64,000 nt of DNA from VXPQ01 sp965116435 (GCA_965116435.1 OZ220686.1:682001-746000), one strand, 5' to 3'. Numbered from the stretch's first letter, positions 18,386-27,430 are shown. Program-made: numbers and translations. Notes: generated by a model not told the origin, from the letters alone.

Positions 18386-19210
18386 ATGCAACGACTCCGG
18401 GAACAGCTGGCGGCATGCAACGGGCGCGGCGAAAAGGCCATGGGCCTGTTTATGACCAGCGGCTTCCCCGATCCCGAACATACGCTGCCCGTGCTGCGCG
18501 AGATGGATCGGGGCGGCGCCGATTTCATCGAACTCGGCATGCCCTTCAGCGACCCGCTTGCGGAAGGGTTGCCCATCCAGCGCTCCAGCGAACGCGCGTT
18601 GCGGGCGGGCGTGCGCATGCAGGATACATTCCGAACCGCCGCCGACTTCTGCGCCGGGAGCGATACGCCCCTCCTGCTGATGGGGTACGCCAACCCGATC
18701 CGGCAATACGGCGCGGCGGCCTTTTGCCGCGATGCGCGGAAGGCGGGCGTCGAGGGGTTGATTCTGGCCGACGTACCCCTTGAAGAACATCGTCCCTTTG
18801 CCCGCGAGGCCGCCTCCGCCGGACTGGGATTCGTCGGCCTGATCGCTCCGAACACGCCGGACGAACGCATCCGGGACATCGACGAAGCCGCCACGGCGTT
18901 CGTATACGCCGTCTCGGTAACCGGACTCACCGGCTCGGGCCTCGGCGCTATCGAGCAGGTGGAAACCTACCTGAAGCGGGCGCGCCGCGTCGTGCGCAAC
19001 AATCCCCTGCTGGCCGGGTTCGGCATCCGCACCCATGCCGACGCCGTGCGCCTGAGTCGCCATACCGACGGATTTATTGTCGGGTCGGCGCTTATCGAGC
19101 AGGTAGAAACGCTGTGGGACCACGGACCGAAACCCGACGAAACGCGCTACGAAGCGCTGCGCCGCTTTGTCCGCGCGCTGAAGGAGGGCGACGCGGCGGC
19201 GCCTGCATAA
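18386..19210 (+). CDS. trpA: Tryptophan synthase alpha chain with Glu at the catalytic Asp60 position
   Basis: It cleaves indole-3-glycerol phosphate and channels indole to TrpB. From the ATG at 18386 (MQRLREQLAACNGRGEKAMG) it has 274 aa. The catalytic Glu49 is present in FIELGMPFSDP. The residue that aligns with the second catalytic acid of the enteric enzyme, Asp60 in PLADGP, is Glu60 here (PLAEGLPIQ). Other motifs are normal (LILADVPLEE, VYAVSVTGLTGSG, AGFGIRTHADA, VGSALIEQ). It is the last gene of the operon. No clear terminator is visible in the 120 bp that follow. Confidence 0.95.
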   Translation: MQRLREQLAACNGRGEKAMGLFMTSGFPDPEHTLPVLREMDRGGADFIELGMPFSDPLAEGLPIQRSSERALRAGVRMQDTFRTAADFCAGSDTPLLLMGYANPIRQYGAAAFCRDARKAGVEGLILADVPLEEHRPFAREAASAGLGFVGLIAPNTPDERIRDIDEAATAFVYAVSVTGLTGSGLGAIEQVETYLKRARRVVRNNPLLAGFGIRTHADAVRLSRHTDGFIVGSALIEQVETLWDHGPKPDETRYEALRRFVRALKEGDAAAPA

Positions 19211-19330
19211 AGGATCAGGGGCGCGGCAACCAGAACCCCGGTCAAGCGTTAATAATACCGCTGTTTTTCGGCTTCAGGCCCAGCAACCCAGCCCAACATA
19301 GCCCCACGGCCCATCTTTCAGCCACGGATC

Positions 19331-20488
19331 ATGACCGCATTTCCCGGAAACACGGCCCTTCGCACTTCGGCGACCTGGTTTGCAGCATGCCTTGTTACCC
19401 TGAGCCTTGTTGCCCTGTGTCTTGTTGCCTTGGCCGGGTGCAGCGGCGAAAGCGATTTTCGCCCGAGGGCGGTAGGCCAGAATACCGAAATTCTTGTGGT
19501 GGCCGATTCGCTGGACTGGCACGGCGCCATCGGGGAGGCGCTGCGCGAAACGGTCGGGCAGTTCATTGATACGCTGCCCGCCCCCGAACGGCAGTTTGAA
19601 TTGCGGCACGTGCATCTCACCACCGAAAGCGACCTGGAAATGGCGCGGCGGCGCAAGAACGTGATCTTCGCGGCGGCCTTCAACGACTCCACCAACGCGG
19701 CGGAATACCTCCGGAACGTATTCGATCCGACCACCCGGCAAGCCATTCGCGAGGGCGGCGGCGTGGCCGTCTCGCGCGAAAATATTTTCCGGCGGGATCA
19801 GCAAGTCTACTACATCGCGGGCGAACAGAAGGAAGATGTCGTGCAAGCCATCTACGACCGGGCAGATGGAGTATCCCGGAGCTTCAACCAGGTCGCCCGA
19901 CGCCGGCTCGCCGAAGAAATGTTCGACCGGGGGCGGCAGTTCGAAATTGAGCAGGAACTGGCCGCCAAACACGACTTCGCCGTGAACGTACAGCACGACT
20001 ATCTCGTGGCCATCGATACGACCGATTTCGTGTGGCTCCGGCGGATCCTGTCCGACACCTGGCGCAGCCTGTTCGTGCATTTTATCGAGGACGCCGACCC
20101 CCGGCTGCTGACGCCCGAATGGATTTACGACACGCGGGATTCCCTCGCGCGCCAGTACGTCCAGGGCAACGCAGGCGGCTGGGTGGAGATCGACCGCCGG
20201 CAACGCAGGCCGCTGGAAACCAGAAACATCGACTTCCTCGGACGATACGGCTTCGAGACCCGCGGACTCTGGCGCATGGTCGGGGTGGAAGACGGGCGCA
20301 AAGTAGAACACGGAATGGGCGGGCCCTTTATCACCTATACGTTCTACGACGAATCGACACGACGGCTGTACATGATCGACGGCATGGTTTTCGCCCCGGG
20401 ATACGACAAACGGGAATTCCTGCGGCAGATGGAAGTGATCGCCTGGACCTTTCGCACAGGAAACGTTGTCGAAGAACGCAGCGGATAA
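19331..20488 (+). CDS. DUF4837 family lipoprotein
   Basis: A 385-aa exported lipoprotein. The signal peptide is long and hydrophobic and ends in the lipobox ALAGC, followed by SGESDFRPRAVG. The mature part alternates beta and charged helical stretches (ILVVADSLDWHGAIGEALRE; SRENIFRRDQQVYYIAG; RTRGLWRM-like ETRGLWRMVGVEDG; GGPFITYTFYD) that I recognise as DUF4837, a family confined to Bacteroidota and relatives and of unknown function. It lies between trpA and hisG on the same strand, probably with its own promoter. Confidence 0.85.
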   Translation: MTAFPGNTALRTSATWFAACLVTLSLVALCLVALAGCSGESDFRPRAVGQNTEILVVADSLDWHGAIGEALRETVGQFIDTLPAPERQFELRHVHLTTESDLEMARRRKNVIFAAAFNDSTNAAEYLRNVFDPTTRQAIREGGGVAVSRENIFRRDQQVYYIAGEQKEDVVQAIYDRADGVSRSFNQVARRRLAEEMFDRGRQFEIEQELAAKHDFAVNVQHDYLVAIDTTDFVWLRRILSDTWRSLFVHFIEDADPRLLTPEWIYDTRDSLARQYVQGNAGGWVEIDRRQRRPLETRNIDFLGRYGFETRGLWRMVGVEDGRKVEHGMGGPFITYTFYDESTRRLYMIDGMVFAPGYDKREFLRQMEVIAWTFRTGNVVEERSG

Positions 20489-20594
20489 TACGCCCGCCCG
20501 CCGAAACATCTTTATAGCTCCCCTGTACGTCCAGCGCCGTATCCGTTTTTCGGAACGGCACGCCGCCGCACAAGCATCCCCCGCGAACGTATCC

Positions 20595-21503
20595 ATGGCC
20601 ACCGCTACCGATAAATCGTCGTCGCCTTCTTCCGTGTTGCGACTCGGCCTTCCCAAAGGTAGCCTGCAAGACGCCACGCTGGAGCTTTTGCAGCGCGCGG
20701 GCTACAGTTTTTCGACCCGCGAGCGGTCCTACTTTCCGTCCGCGGACGACGAGGAGGTGCGGGCCATGCTGGTGCGGGCCCAGGAAATGGCGCGGTACGT
20801 TATGGACGGCGTATTCGATGCAGGCATTACAGGGAAGGACTGGGTCCTGGAAACCGAGGCGGACGTACGCCCGGTAAGCGACCTCATCTACTCGAAAACG
20901 AGCATGCGCCCCGTGCGATGGGTCCTTGCCGTTCCCGAGCATTCCGATATCCGGTCCGTACACGACCTCGAAGGCAAGCGCATCGCCACCGAGGTCGTGC
21001 ATATCACGAACGCATGGCTTCGCCAGCATGGCGTCCAGGCCGACGTAGAATTTTCCTGGGGCGCCACCGAAGCCAAATGTCCAGATCTCGTGGACGCCAT
21101 CGTCGAGGTGACCGAAACCGGTTCGTCGTTGCGGGCCAACAAGCTGCGCATCGCCGAGGTGCTGATGCACTCGAATACGCAACTCATCGCCAACCGGGAC
21201 GCCTGGGAAGACCCCTGGAAGCGCCGAAAAATCGAAAGCATCGCCATGCTGATGCAGGGCGCCATCCGGGCCGAGGGGCGCGTGGGCCTCAAGCTCAATG
21301 CCCGCCGCGACCGCGTGGAGCAGATTATCGGGTTGCTGCCCGCCATGCGCATGCCCACCGTAGCGCCCCTCGCAAACGGGGACGACTGGGTCGCTATCGA
21401 AACCGTCATCGAAGAGCGCCACGTACGGCGGCTTATCCCCGACCTAAAACGACTCGGCGCCGAAGGCATCATTGAGTATGCCCTGAACAAAATCATTCCG
21501 TAG
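20595..21503 (+). CDS. hisG: ATP phosphoribosyltransferase, long form
   Basis: First enzyme of histidine synthesis, feedback-inhibited by histidine. From the ATG at 20595 (MATATDKSSSPSSVLRLGLP) it has 302 aa, which is the long, self-contained form with a C-terminal ACT-like regulatory domain (PTVAPLANGDDWVAIETVI onward, about 230-302); no hisZ is needed. The catalytic part shows GLPKGSLQDATLELL, FDAGITGKDWV and the PRPP loop region VEVTETGSSLRANKL. Other his genes are not in the window. An in-frame extension upstream overlaps the DUF4837 gene and was not used. Confidence 0.95.
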   Translation: MATATDKSSSPSSVLRLGLPKGSLQDATLELLQRAGYSFSTRERSYFPSADDEEVRAMLVRAQEMARYVMDGVFDAGITGKDWVLETEADVRPVSDLIYSKTSMRPVRWVLAVPEHSDIRSVHDLEGKRIATEVVHITNAWLRQHGVQADVEFSWGATEAKCPDLVDAIVEVTETGSSLRANKLRIAEVLMHSNTQLIANRDAWEDPWKRRKIESIAMLMQGAIRAEGRVGLKLNARRDRVEQIIGLLPAMRMPTVAPLANGDDWVAIETVIEERHVRRLIPDLKRLGAEGIIEYALNKIIP

Positions 21504-21513
21504 CGACCCGGGC

Positions 21514-21888
21514 ATGACGCACCCGCCTCCCGCCTCGCCCTGCCTGCCCGGAACCGCCGTTCGGATCGGATTCCTTGCGACGATCGCCTCGGGGCTTGCC
21601 CTGCTCGCGCTGTCTGCATGCGGCGGCGAGGGGCGCGCGCCGGTCCCGGACGCCGCCATGGTGGCCGTACTGGCCGAAATGCACCTCCTCGAAGCGCGGG
21701 CCGAACATACGGGAATGCCTGCCGCCGCGGCCCAGGATTCGCTGCTTGCAGCCCACGGGCTCGACAGCACGGCCTGGGCCAACGCCGTGACCTGGTATAC
21801 GTCCCGCCCGGAAATCCTGGCCGGAATATACGGGCGCATCGTCGATACGCTGCAGGTGCGGCAAATACCCGCCGAAACGCCGCTATGA
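21514..21888 (+). CDS. DUF4296 family lipoprotein
   Basis: A 124-aa protein with a signal peptide and lipobox (LLALSAC, then GGEGRAP). The mature part matches the DUF4296 pattern: VLAEMHLLEARAEHTG, a DSLLAAHGLDSTAW block and a C-terminal YTSRPEILAGIYGRIVDTL. The family is typical of Bacteroidota and uncharacterised. It starts ten bases after hisG and ends just before repeat copy C. Before that insertion the end of recQ on the other strand would have overlapped its last codons. Confidence 0.85.
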   Translation: MTHPPPASPCLPGTAVRIGFLATIASGLALLALSACGGEGRAPVPDAAMVAVLAEMHLLEARAEHTGMPAAAAQDSLLAAHGLDSTAWANAVTWYTSRPEILAGIYGRIVDTLQVRQIPAETPL

Positions 21889-21897
21889 CGAAGTTAG

Positions 21898-22150
21898 GGA
21901 TGCTCTGATTAAGTCCGCGAAGATCAGAGGCAGCGAGGGGTGCGCTGGCAAGGAATGACGAAGCAGCGTGGTAGGCCCCACGTAATGAGGAATGACGCAG
22001 CCAGCGCGCTCCTCGATGCCTCCCGAAGGGCGCTTCACGAAACCGACGACGCAACACGCCGTGTTTTCCGATGATTTTAACGATGAAATCATTACAAACG
22101 CTACTCGCGTACGTGAAGCGCTGATCGAAGTGGATTTGATCAGTGCATCC
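21898..22150 (-). mobile_element. 253-bp MITE-like element, full copy C, TSD TTAG
   Basis: Same length and nearly the same sequence as copies B and D, in reverse orientation to B. TTAG flanks it on both sides (21894-21897 and 22151-22154). It sits between the convergent DUF4296 and recQ genes. The tip of the element supplies the last codons of recQ: on the minus strand CTA is followed by AGG ATG CAC TGA, so RecQ ends in RMH. Confidence 0.88.
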
Positions 22151-24095
22151 TTAGGAGCGCCGTGGCCTTTGTCGTAAGTTCCAGCGCGCCGCCCAGGAGT
22201 TGAGGCGCCCTGAGATATCCCTCGTTCATAAGCCAGCCGACCAACTGATCCACCCGGTACGCAGGCGTTCGCGTACCTTCGAGCCAGGCCCTGCGAGGCG
22301 CGCCCTCGGCAATCTCCCGAAGCAACTGGCGCACGATCGGCGCATCGGGCGACGGCGGCTGGTATGCTTCGTGCCGTCCGAGGCATACGTCGCACGTACC
22401 GCATCGATCCGGCGCCGCTTCGCCAAAATACGTCAGGAGAAAATGCCGCCGGCAGGTCGTCGAACGGGCAAACCGGATCATCTGATCGAGTTGCGCCTCC
22501 GCCCGCTTGCGCGCCGCCTGCACCCGTTCGCCGTCAATGGGAAAACGCGCGCTGCGGGACTGCGCCAGCGCAACGCGCAGCGCCCGATCCGGAGGAATCC
22601 AGTCCAGCCACTCCCCCTGCTGCAGATATTCCAGGCCTTTCAGCAGGCGTTCCCGGGCCAGCCCGGTCCGCCGCGCCAACGTCCGCACATCGATTTCCCG
22701 CCAATCCGAAAAAGCGCCCGCATCCAGCCCGCGCAAGAGCGCCTCCACAAACGCACCAAAGGATGTCTGATCGTGCTGCTCGGCATATTCCCGAAACGCC
22801 GCCACGTCGCGGCGGCAACGAATCAGTCCGGCATGGTCCCGCTGCGGAAGGATTTTCCAGGCGTCCTGCCGTTCAAGCAGGGTCGCCGCGGTGCGAATTT
22901 TCCCTGCGGTCAACCCCGTGAGGCGGCGCACGGCGTCGATCTGCAGCAACAAGGGCGCATCCGCTTCGGCGGCCACCGCCACCTGCCCCAGGCTGCACAC
23001 CGCGTCATACACCTGCTGCATTTCTTTCGGCGCCGGGTGGCTTTCCTCAACGAGCCTGCGCGGCGTATCCTCGTCCCCCGGATGATACAGGAGCGCGGCA
23101 AAGGAGGTCTTGCCGTCTCGGCCCCCGCGCCCCGCTTCCTGATAATATCCTTCCAGCGTACCCGGCAAATCGACATGCACGACGAAGCGCACATTCGGCT
23201 TGTCGATGCCCATCCCGAAGGCATTCGTGGCCACCATAATCCGCTGATCGCCGCGCACCCATCCGGTCTGCATCCGTTCCCGCACAGACCCCGCCATCCC
23301 GCCATGATACGACGCAACGGACACATTCCGCCGCGCCAGCCAGGCAGCCCATCGTTCGACGCCCTTGCGGGTGCTCGAATACAAAATACCGGGACCCGAA
23401 ACGCCTTCCAGCACGTCCAGCGCCTTCGTGCGCTTGTTTTCCGTCCGAAAAACGGACCAGACGATATTCGAACGATCGAACCCGCGAATAATGCGTTCCG
23501 GCTGGCGCAACGCCAGCTGCTCCACGATATCCTTGCGCACGTGGGGCGTGGCGGTCGCGGTAACGGCGATCGTCGGGGGATTGCCCATGTGCTCGCGCGC
23601 CGCGGCGATCTGGAGGTAGGAAGGCCGGAAATTATGCCCCCATTCGGAAATGCAATGGGCCTCGTCTACGGCCAGCAAGGAAATGTTCAGGCGGGGGGCC
23701 CGCGCGACAAACTTCTCCGACGCCAACCGTTCCGGGGCCAGATACAGCAAGCGATATCCCCCGTGCTCGGCGGCGAGCCATCGCTGTTCTATCTCGCGGA
23801 ACGACAAGGCGCTGTTGATGTAGGCCGCCTTGACGCCATGCGCATTCAGCGCCGCCACCTGATCCTGCATGAGCGCAATCAACGGAGAAATAACGAGGGT
23901 GAGGCCTTCGTACAGCAACGCCGGCACCTGGTAGCAAATGGATTTTCCGCCGCCGGTGGGCAGCACTGCAAGCACATCCCGCCCTTCGACAATGGGTTGG
24001 ATGATGTCCCATTGCCCGGGCCGAAAGTCGTCGTACCCCCAATACTTGCGGAGCACGCGACGCGCGTCTTCACAGGATGGATACTTCCTTGCCAT
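22140..24095 (-). CDS. recQ: ATP-dependent DNA helicase RecQ
   Basis: A 3'-5' superfamily 2 helicase for recombination and fork repair. It has 651 aa. Walker A is PTGGGKSICYQ, the DEAH box is VDEAHCISEWG, motif VI is GYYQEAGRGGRDGK, and the RecQ-C zinc site is formed by cysteines in TTCRRHFLLTYFGE and CGTCDVCLG. A recognisable HRDC domain is not evident; the C terminus has a winged-helix-like part and a short tail. The final three residues and the stop come from repeat copy C. It is divergent from the glycosyltransferase with a 106-bp gap. Confidence 0.95.
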   Translation of the reverse strand: MARKYPSCEDARRVLRKYWGYDDFRPGQWDIIQPIVEGRDVLAVLPTGGGKSICYQVPALLYEGLTLVISPLIALMQDQVAALNAHGVKAAYINSALSFREIEQRWLAAEHGGYRLLYLAPERLASEKFVARAPRLNISLLAVDEAHCISEWGHNFRPSYLQIAAAREHMGNPPTIAVTATATPHVRKDIVEQLALRQPERIIRGFDRSNIVWSVFRTENKRTKALDVLEGVSGPGILYSSTRKGVERWAAWLARRNVSVASYHGGMAGSVRERMQTGWVRGDQRIMVATNAFGMGIDKPNVRFVVHVDLPGTLEGYYQEAGRGGRDGKTSFAALLYHPGDEDTPRRLVEESHPAPKEMQQVYDAVCSLGQVAVAAEADAPLLLQIDAVRRLTGLTAGKIRTAATLLERQDAWKILPQRDHAGLIRCRRDVAAFREYAEQHDQTSFGAFVEALLRGLDAGAFSDWREIDVRTLARRTGLARERLLKGLEYLQQGEWLDWIPPDRALRVALAQSRSARFPIDGERVQAARKRAEAQLDQMIRFARSTTCRRHFLLTYFGEAAPDRCGTCDVCLGRHEAYQPPSPDAPIVRQLLREIAEGAPRRAWLEGTRTPAYRVDQLVGWLMNEGYLRAPQLLGGALELTTKATALLRMH

Positions 24096-24201
24096 AGCGC
24101 CCGAACGATACTGCGTTCAACTCGTTGGATACCCGCATACTGCCTGTCCGCCCGCCGGATTCGCAACGAACCACGATCCCGCGCAAGAACGCCCTGTCGG
24201 C

Positions 24202-25257
24202 ATGGCCGAAACACGCCCTCGGGTATCCATTATTATTGTTACCTGGAATGCATTGCCCCTCCTGAAGCAATGTTTTCCTTCCGTGGCCGCCACCCGATAC
24301 GAACCGCTGGAAATCGTGCTGGCCGACAATGCTTCGGACGACGGCTCCGCCGAATGGATCCGGGAGCATTTCCCGGCCACCCGGGTGCTGCGCTATACGG
24401 AAAACGCCCTGTTCTGCCGCGGCAACAACGAGGCCATTCCGCATACTACGGGAAAATATGTCGTGCTGCTGAATAACGACGTCGCCGTGCCGCCGGACTG
24501 GCTCGATCCGCTCGTGGACGAAATGGAAGCCCACGACGACGTAGCGGCCGTACAGCCCAAGATATTGCAATACGAGGACCGGTCCATGTTCGAATACGCC
24601 GGCGCGTCGGGAGGGTTCATGGATTGGTTGGGATATCCCTTTGCCCGCGGGCGCATTTTTTTTAGTATGGAGCAGGATCGCGGACAATACGACGACGCCC
24701 GGGATATTTTCTGGGGATCGGGGGCCGCGCTTTTGCTTCGCCGCGCGGCGCTGGACAAGGTCGGACTACTGGACGAACGCTTCGAAATGCACATGGAAGA
24801 AATAGACCTGTGCTGGCGGCTCCAGCGGGCCGGATACCGGATCCGCGTACAGCCCGCCAGCGAGGCCTGGCATATCGGCGGCGGAACGTTGAAGCGGGGA
24901 AGCATTCGCAAAACGTATCTGACGTTCCGGAATAATCTGCTCATGCTCTACAAAAATCTTCCGGAATCCGAATGGAAACGGGTCTTTGCCGCACGATGCG
25001 CGCTGGATGCGACCGCGGCGGCGCGGACGCTCGCGCAAGGGCGCCCCGCGGAAGCCGCCGCCATCATGCGGGCCTACACCGATGCGCATCGGATGAAGGA
25101 TTCCTGGTCCTGCGGCGGCGAGCGACCGGAAACGCTTGCCGAAACGACGCTGCCCGCCTACAGAAACAGCATCGTGGTGGATTATTTCGCGCGCGGGCGA
25201 CGGCGCTTCGACGCATTGCCGAAAAAAGCCTTTGCGCCGCCGCGAGGCATCCCTTAA
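24202..25257 (+). CDS. Family 2 glycosyltransferase
   Basis: A 351-aa inverting GT-A enzyme of the rhamnosyl/mannosyltransferase-like group. The start ATG at 24202 (MAETRPRVSIIIVTWNAL) precedes the nucleotide-binding motif LADNASDDGSAEWI; the metal-binding equivalent of DXD is LLNNDVAVPPDW; an acceptor-side block is EEIDLCWRLQRAGYRI with AWHIGGGTL. No membrane helix is obvious, so it is cytosolic or peripheral. It is not in a visible polysaccharide cluster. The stop codon TAA is the first part of repeat R2 copy 2 (CCTTAAAAAG). Confidence 0.9.
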   Translation: MAETRPRVSIIIVTWNALPLLKQCFPSVAATRYEPLEIVLADNASDDGSAEWIREHFPATRVLRYTENALFCRGNNEAIPHTTGKYVVLLNNDVAVPPDWLDPLVDEMEAHDDVAAVQPKILQYEDRSMFEYAGASGGFMDWLGYPFARGRIFFSMEQDRGQYDDARDIFWGSGAALLLRRAALDKVGLLDERFEMHMEEIDLCWRLQRAGYRIRVQPASEAWHIGGGTLKRGSIRKTYLTFRNNLLMLYKNLPESEWKRVFAARCALDATAAARTLAQGRPAEAAAIMRAYTDAHRMKDSWSCGGERPETLAETTLPAYRNSIVVDYFARGRRRFDALPKKAFAPPRGIP

Positions 25258-25352
25258 AAAGTAAGGAGCCGAAATTTTCGACTTAAGAAATTGAGGTTGC
25301 GTCCAGTGAAAGGGGGTGAGGGTCGGGCCGTTCCGGGTTCGCACGCACCGGG
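25252..25352 (+). repeat. Repeat R2, copy 2
   Basis: It begins CCTTAAAAAGTAAGGAG, passes through CCGAAATTTTCGACTTAAG, and continues about 50 bp with GTCGGGCCGTTCCGGGTTCG. The same series occurs at 45648-45749. CCTTA/TAAGG, CGAAA/TTTCG and CTTAA-type arms can form stacked hairpins. It provides the stop codon of the glycosyltransferase. The rest of the gap to 25478 shows no gene. Confidence 0.7.
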
Positions 25353-25477
25353 AAAGAAGGGGCAACCACGCGCAAGCCCGCATAGCGACCTCGAATACCT
25401 TGCGGGCGCCGCCGCGACCAGCGCACAGGACGGGCAACGATCCGCAAGCCCGCATGGCGCAGGCACAGGCAAGGCGT

Positions 25478-26407
25478 TCAATCCGCGCCCGGACCGGACG
25501 CAGGCGTACGCCGCCGATACAGTATGACGAACGCAATAGCGATCAGCGTGGTCAGCATGCCCGCCATGGCGGTACCGCTTGGCGCTTCGCTGAATATCAT
25601 GTAGGCCAGCAGCGAGGCGCCGATCGGCTCCACAAGTCCCAGCATGCCGAGCGGGGCCGCCGACACATAGCGCACGGCGTAATTAAACGCCCCGTGTCCC
25701 ATAATTTGCGGCCCGAGGGCAAGGGCCGCGCACAGCACATAAAACAGCGGCTCGAACCCCCACAAGGGCGTGCCGAGCAGCACGGCCATGCCGAGCGTCG
25801 TGAGGGCCGCGATGGCGTACAGGGGAAACACATAGGCGAGCCAGGAATGCTTCTGCCGCACAACCCGGCCCAGCAAAAGGTACACGCTGAACAACAACGA
25901 ACCGAGCAGGGCCAGCCCATTGCCAAAAAGCGTTCCGCCGCCGCCCGGCGCAAACATATCTTCTGCGCCGATGACCGCCGCGCCCACCACGGCCACGGCA
26001 ATGGCCACATGCACAGGTCTCGAAAGGCGCTCCTTCAGAAAAACGTATCCAAGCGCCGCAAGAAATACCGGGCTGGTCGTAATGAGCACGGACGCCGCCG
26101 CCACGGTGGTATGGTACAGCGATTCGATCCATAGCACGAAATGCAATCCAAGCAATATGCCGCCGGGCACAATCATGCCCCATTCGCGGCGTCCGATCGC
26201 TTTGATCTCGGCGCGGGCATGCACCCAGGCAAACGGCGCGAGGGCGACGGCCGCCATCATGGTGCGCCAGGCGGCAACCGCCAGGCCCGGCGCTTCTCCG
26301 CCCGCCGCGCCCCCGGCAAACCGGATCATAATCGGGCTAAACGAAAACGTGAACGCGCCGGCGGCAAGCACGCCGTACACCCAGGCCGACCCGTTTCCGT
26401 TGCGCAT
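25478..26407 (-). CDS. EamA/DMT-superfamily transporter
   Basis: A 309-aa inner-membrane protein with about ten hydrophobic helices arranged as two EamA repeats (first about 10-140, second about 160-295), as in RhaT/YdcZ-type metabolite exporters. Typical stretches are SVLITTSPVFLAALGYVFLKERLS in the first repeat and GLVEPIGASLLAYMIFSEAPS in the second. The substrate cannot be inferred. It lies 27 bp downstream of the DUF4293 gene on the same strand and is probably co-transcribed. Confidence 0.88.
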   Translation of the reverse strand: MRNGNGSAWVYGVLAAGAFTFSFSPIMIRFAGGAAGGEAPGLAVAAWRTMMAAVALAPFAWVHARAEIKAIGRREWGMIVPGGILLGLHFVLWIESLYHTTVAAASVLITTSPVFLAALGYVFLKERLSRPVHVAIAVAVVGAAVIGAEDMFAPGGGGTLFGNGLALLGSLLFSVYLLLGRVVRQKHSWLAYVFPLYAIAALTTLGMAVLLGTPLWGFEPLFYVLCAALALGPQIMGHGAFNYAVRYVSAAPLGMLGLVEPIGASLLAYMIFSEAPSGTAMAGMLTTLIAIAFVILYRRRTPASGPGAD

Positions 26408-26434
26408 GGCGTCGTTTCCCGTGTCGGGCGAGGA

Positions 26435-26839
26435 TCAGCGGATGCGATCCGCCGAACGCACCAACGCAATATCCGCGTGGATGGCCCGCCGCGCCAGCCA
26501 GAAAAAGCCGTAGGCGCAAACCAGCAACGCCATCGGGAGGAGGCTGCTCGTCGCAGGGTCGAACGGGCGCCCCCCGCCGAGATACAGCGCGGCGGTAAAG
26601 AGGCCCATCCATAGGAGCGCGCCTGTTTGCGCCGCGAACGCCATCGCGCGCTGGCGCTCCCGATTCCCATACAGGAACATGGCGACGATCCCCAGCAGAC
26701 AGGCCAACGCCCCCGCGCCGAACGCCGCCGAAGCGTATCCAGAGAACGCCGCGACCACGATATCGGCCCAGAAAAACAGGACGGCGGCCAGCGTCAGGGA
26801 CCCCAGAAGCAGGTATGCCGATTGTTTACGCTGAATCAT
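26435..26839 (-). CDS. DUF4293 family membrane protein
   Basis: A 134-aa protein with four hydrophobic helices. The opening MIQRKQSAYLLLGSLTLAA and the closing LARRAIHADIALVRSADRIR are the conserved ends of DUF4293, an uncharacterised family of Bacteroidota and relatives. It has no signal peptide. It is placed between the terminator of the exb operon and the EamA transporter. Confidence 0.85.
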   Translation of the reverse strand: MIQRKQSAYLLLGSLTLAAVLFFWADIVVAAFSGYASAAFGAGALACLLGIVAMFLYGNRERQRAMAFAAQTGALLWMGLFTAALYLGGGRPFDPATSSLLPMALLVCAYGFFWLARRAIHADIALVRSADRIR

Positions 26840-26903
26840 GGCGCTGTACGCAGGCCCATGCCATAGCCTGCTTCCGATATGCGAACAACGAACGCGAACA
26901 CAG

Positions 26904-26930
26904 AAAAACCCCGCCGGGCTTGGCGGGGTT
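26904..26930 (-). terminator. Intrinsic terminator after the exbB-exbD operon
   Basis: On the minus strand a perfect 7-bp stem, CCCCGCC/GGCGGGG (26909-26915 and 26922-26928) with a 6-nt loop, is followed by TTTTT (26904-26908). It lies about 48 bp beyond the stop of the last exbD. In the other direction it is followed by TTT only. Confidence 0.85.
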
Positions 26931-26977
26931 TCCCGGAAAATGCATACGTCTCCTCGCGCGGACGGGACGCAAACAGC

Positions 26978-27430
26978 CTACGACACCTCGGTCTTGCTGG
27001 AATAGTTGATGCGCAAGGTGCCCGCCTCTCGCAATTCCTGCTGGACGTCGATCACAATACCCATTTCCGACGATTGGTCCGCGCGAATGGAGACGATGAG
27101 TTTCGGTTGCTCAAGCAGCTTGCGGTACATAATGTTGCGAACCGAAGGCACCTCCTCAATAAGCACATCGTCTATCTGCACGGAGGTCTCCCCCAGCTGG
27201 TTGTCGGGCAGCTTGAGCGGCCCGAGGTATATATAAGACACCAACCGCTTTTGATCGATCTTGGTGAGCGCCTCGGCGCGCGGCAAGGTCGTGCGCACCT
27301 GAATCTCCGTTTCGCGCAGAACCGTCGTCACCATGAAGAAGATGATGAGCATAAAAATGATGTCCGGCATGGACGCCATCGGGATGCTCGGGCTCGACTT
27401 TGCGCTTTTTTTCTGAAAATGCGTGGACAT
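26978..27430 (-). CDS. ExbD/TolR-family biopolymer transport protein (second copy)
   Basis: A 150-aa inner-membrane protein with one N-terminal helix containing the protonatable aspartate (SMPDIIFMLIIFFMVTT) and a periplasmic domain with alternating beta/helix (LIVSIRADQSSEMGIVIDVQQELREAG). It belongs to the proton-driven motor that energises TonB receptors such as the one at 3645. It is the last gene of a four-gene operon, 50 bp after the first exbD, and is followed by a terminator. The two ExbD copies differ strongly in length and sequence, as is usual in Bacteroidota. Confidence 0.92.
   Translation of the reverse strand: MSTHFQKKSAKSSPSIPMASMPDIIFMLIIFFMVTTVLRETEIQVRTTLPRAEALTKIDQKRLVSYIYLGPLKLPDNQLGETSVQIDDVLIEEVPSVRNIMYRKLLEQPKLIVSIRADQSSEMGIVIDVQQELREAGTLRINYSSKTEVS

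Noticed and set aside
19211..19330. Terminator after trpA
   Set aside because: Only a short T-run (GTTTTTCGG) with no stable stem before it is visible.
25258..25477. Possible tRNA because of GGGTTCG near 25335
   Set aside because: No cloverleaf or acceptor stem can be built around it; the motif belongs to repeat R2.
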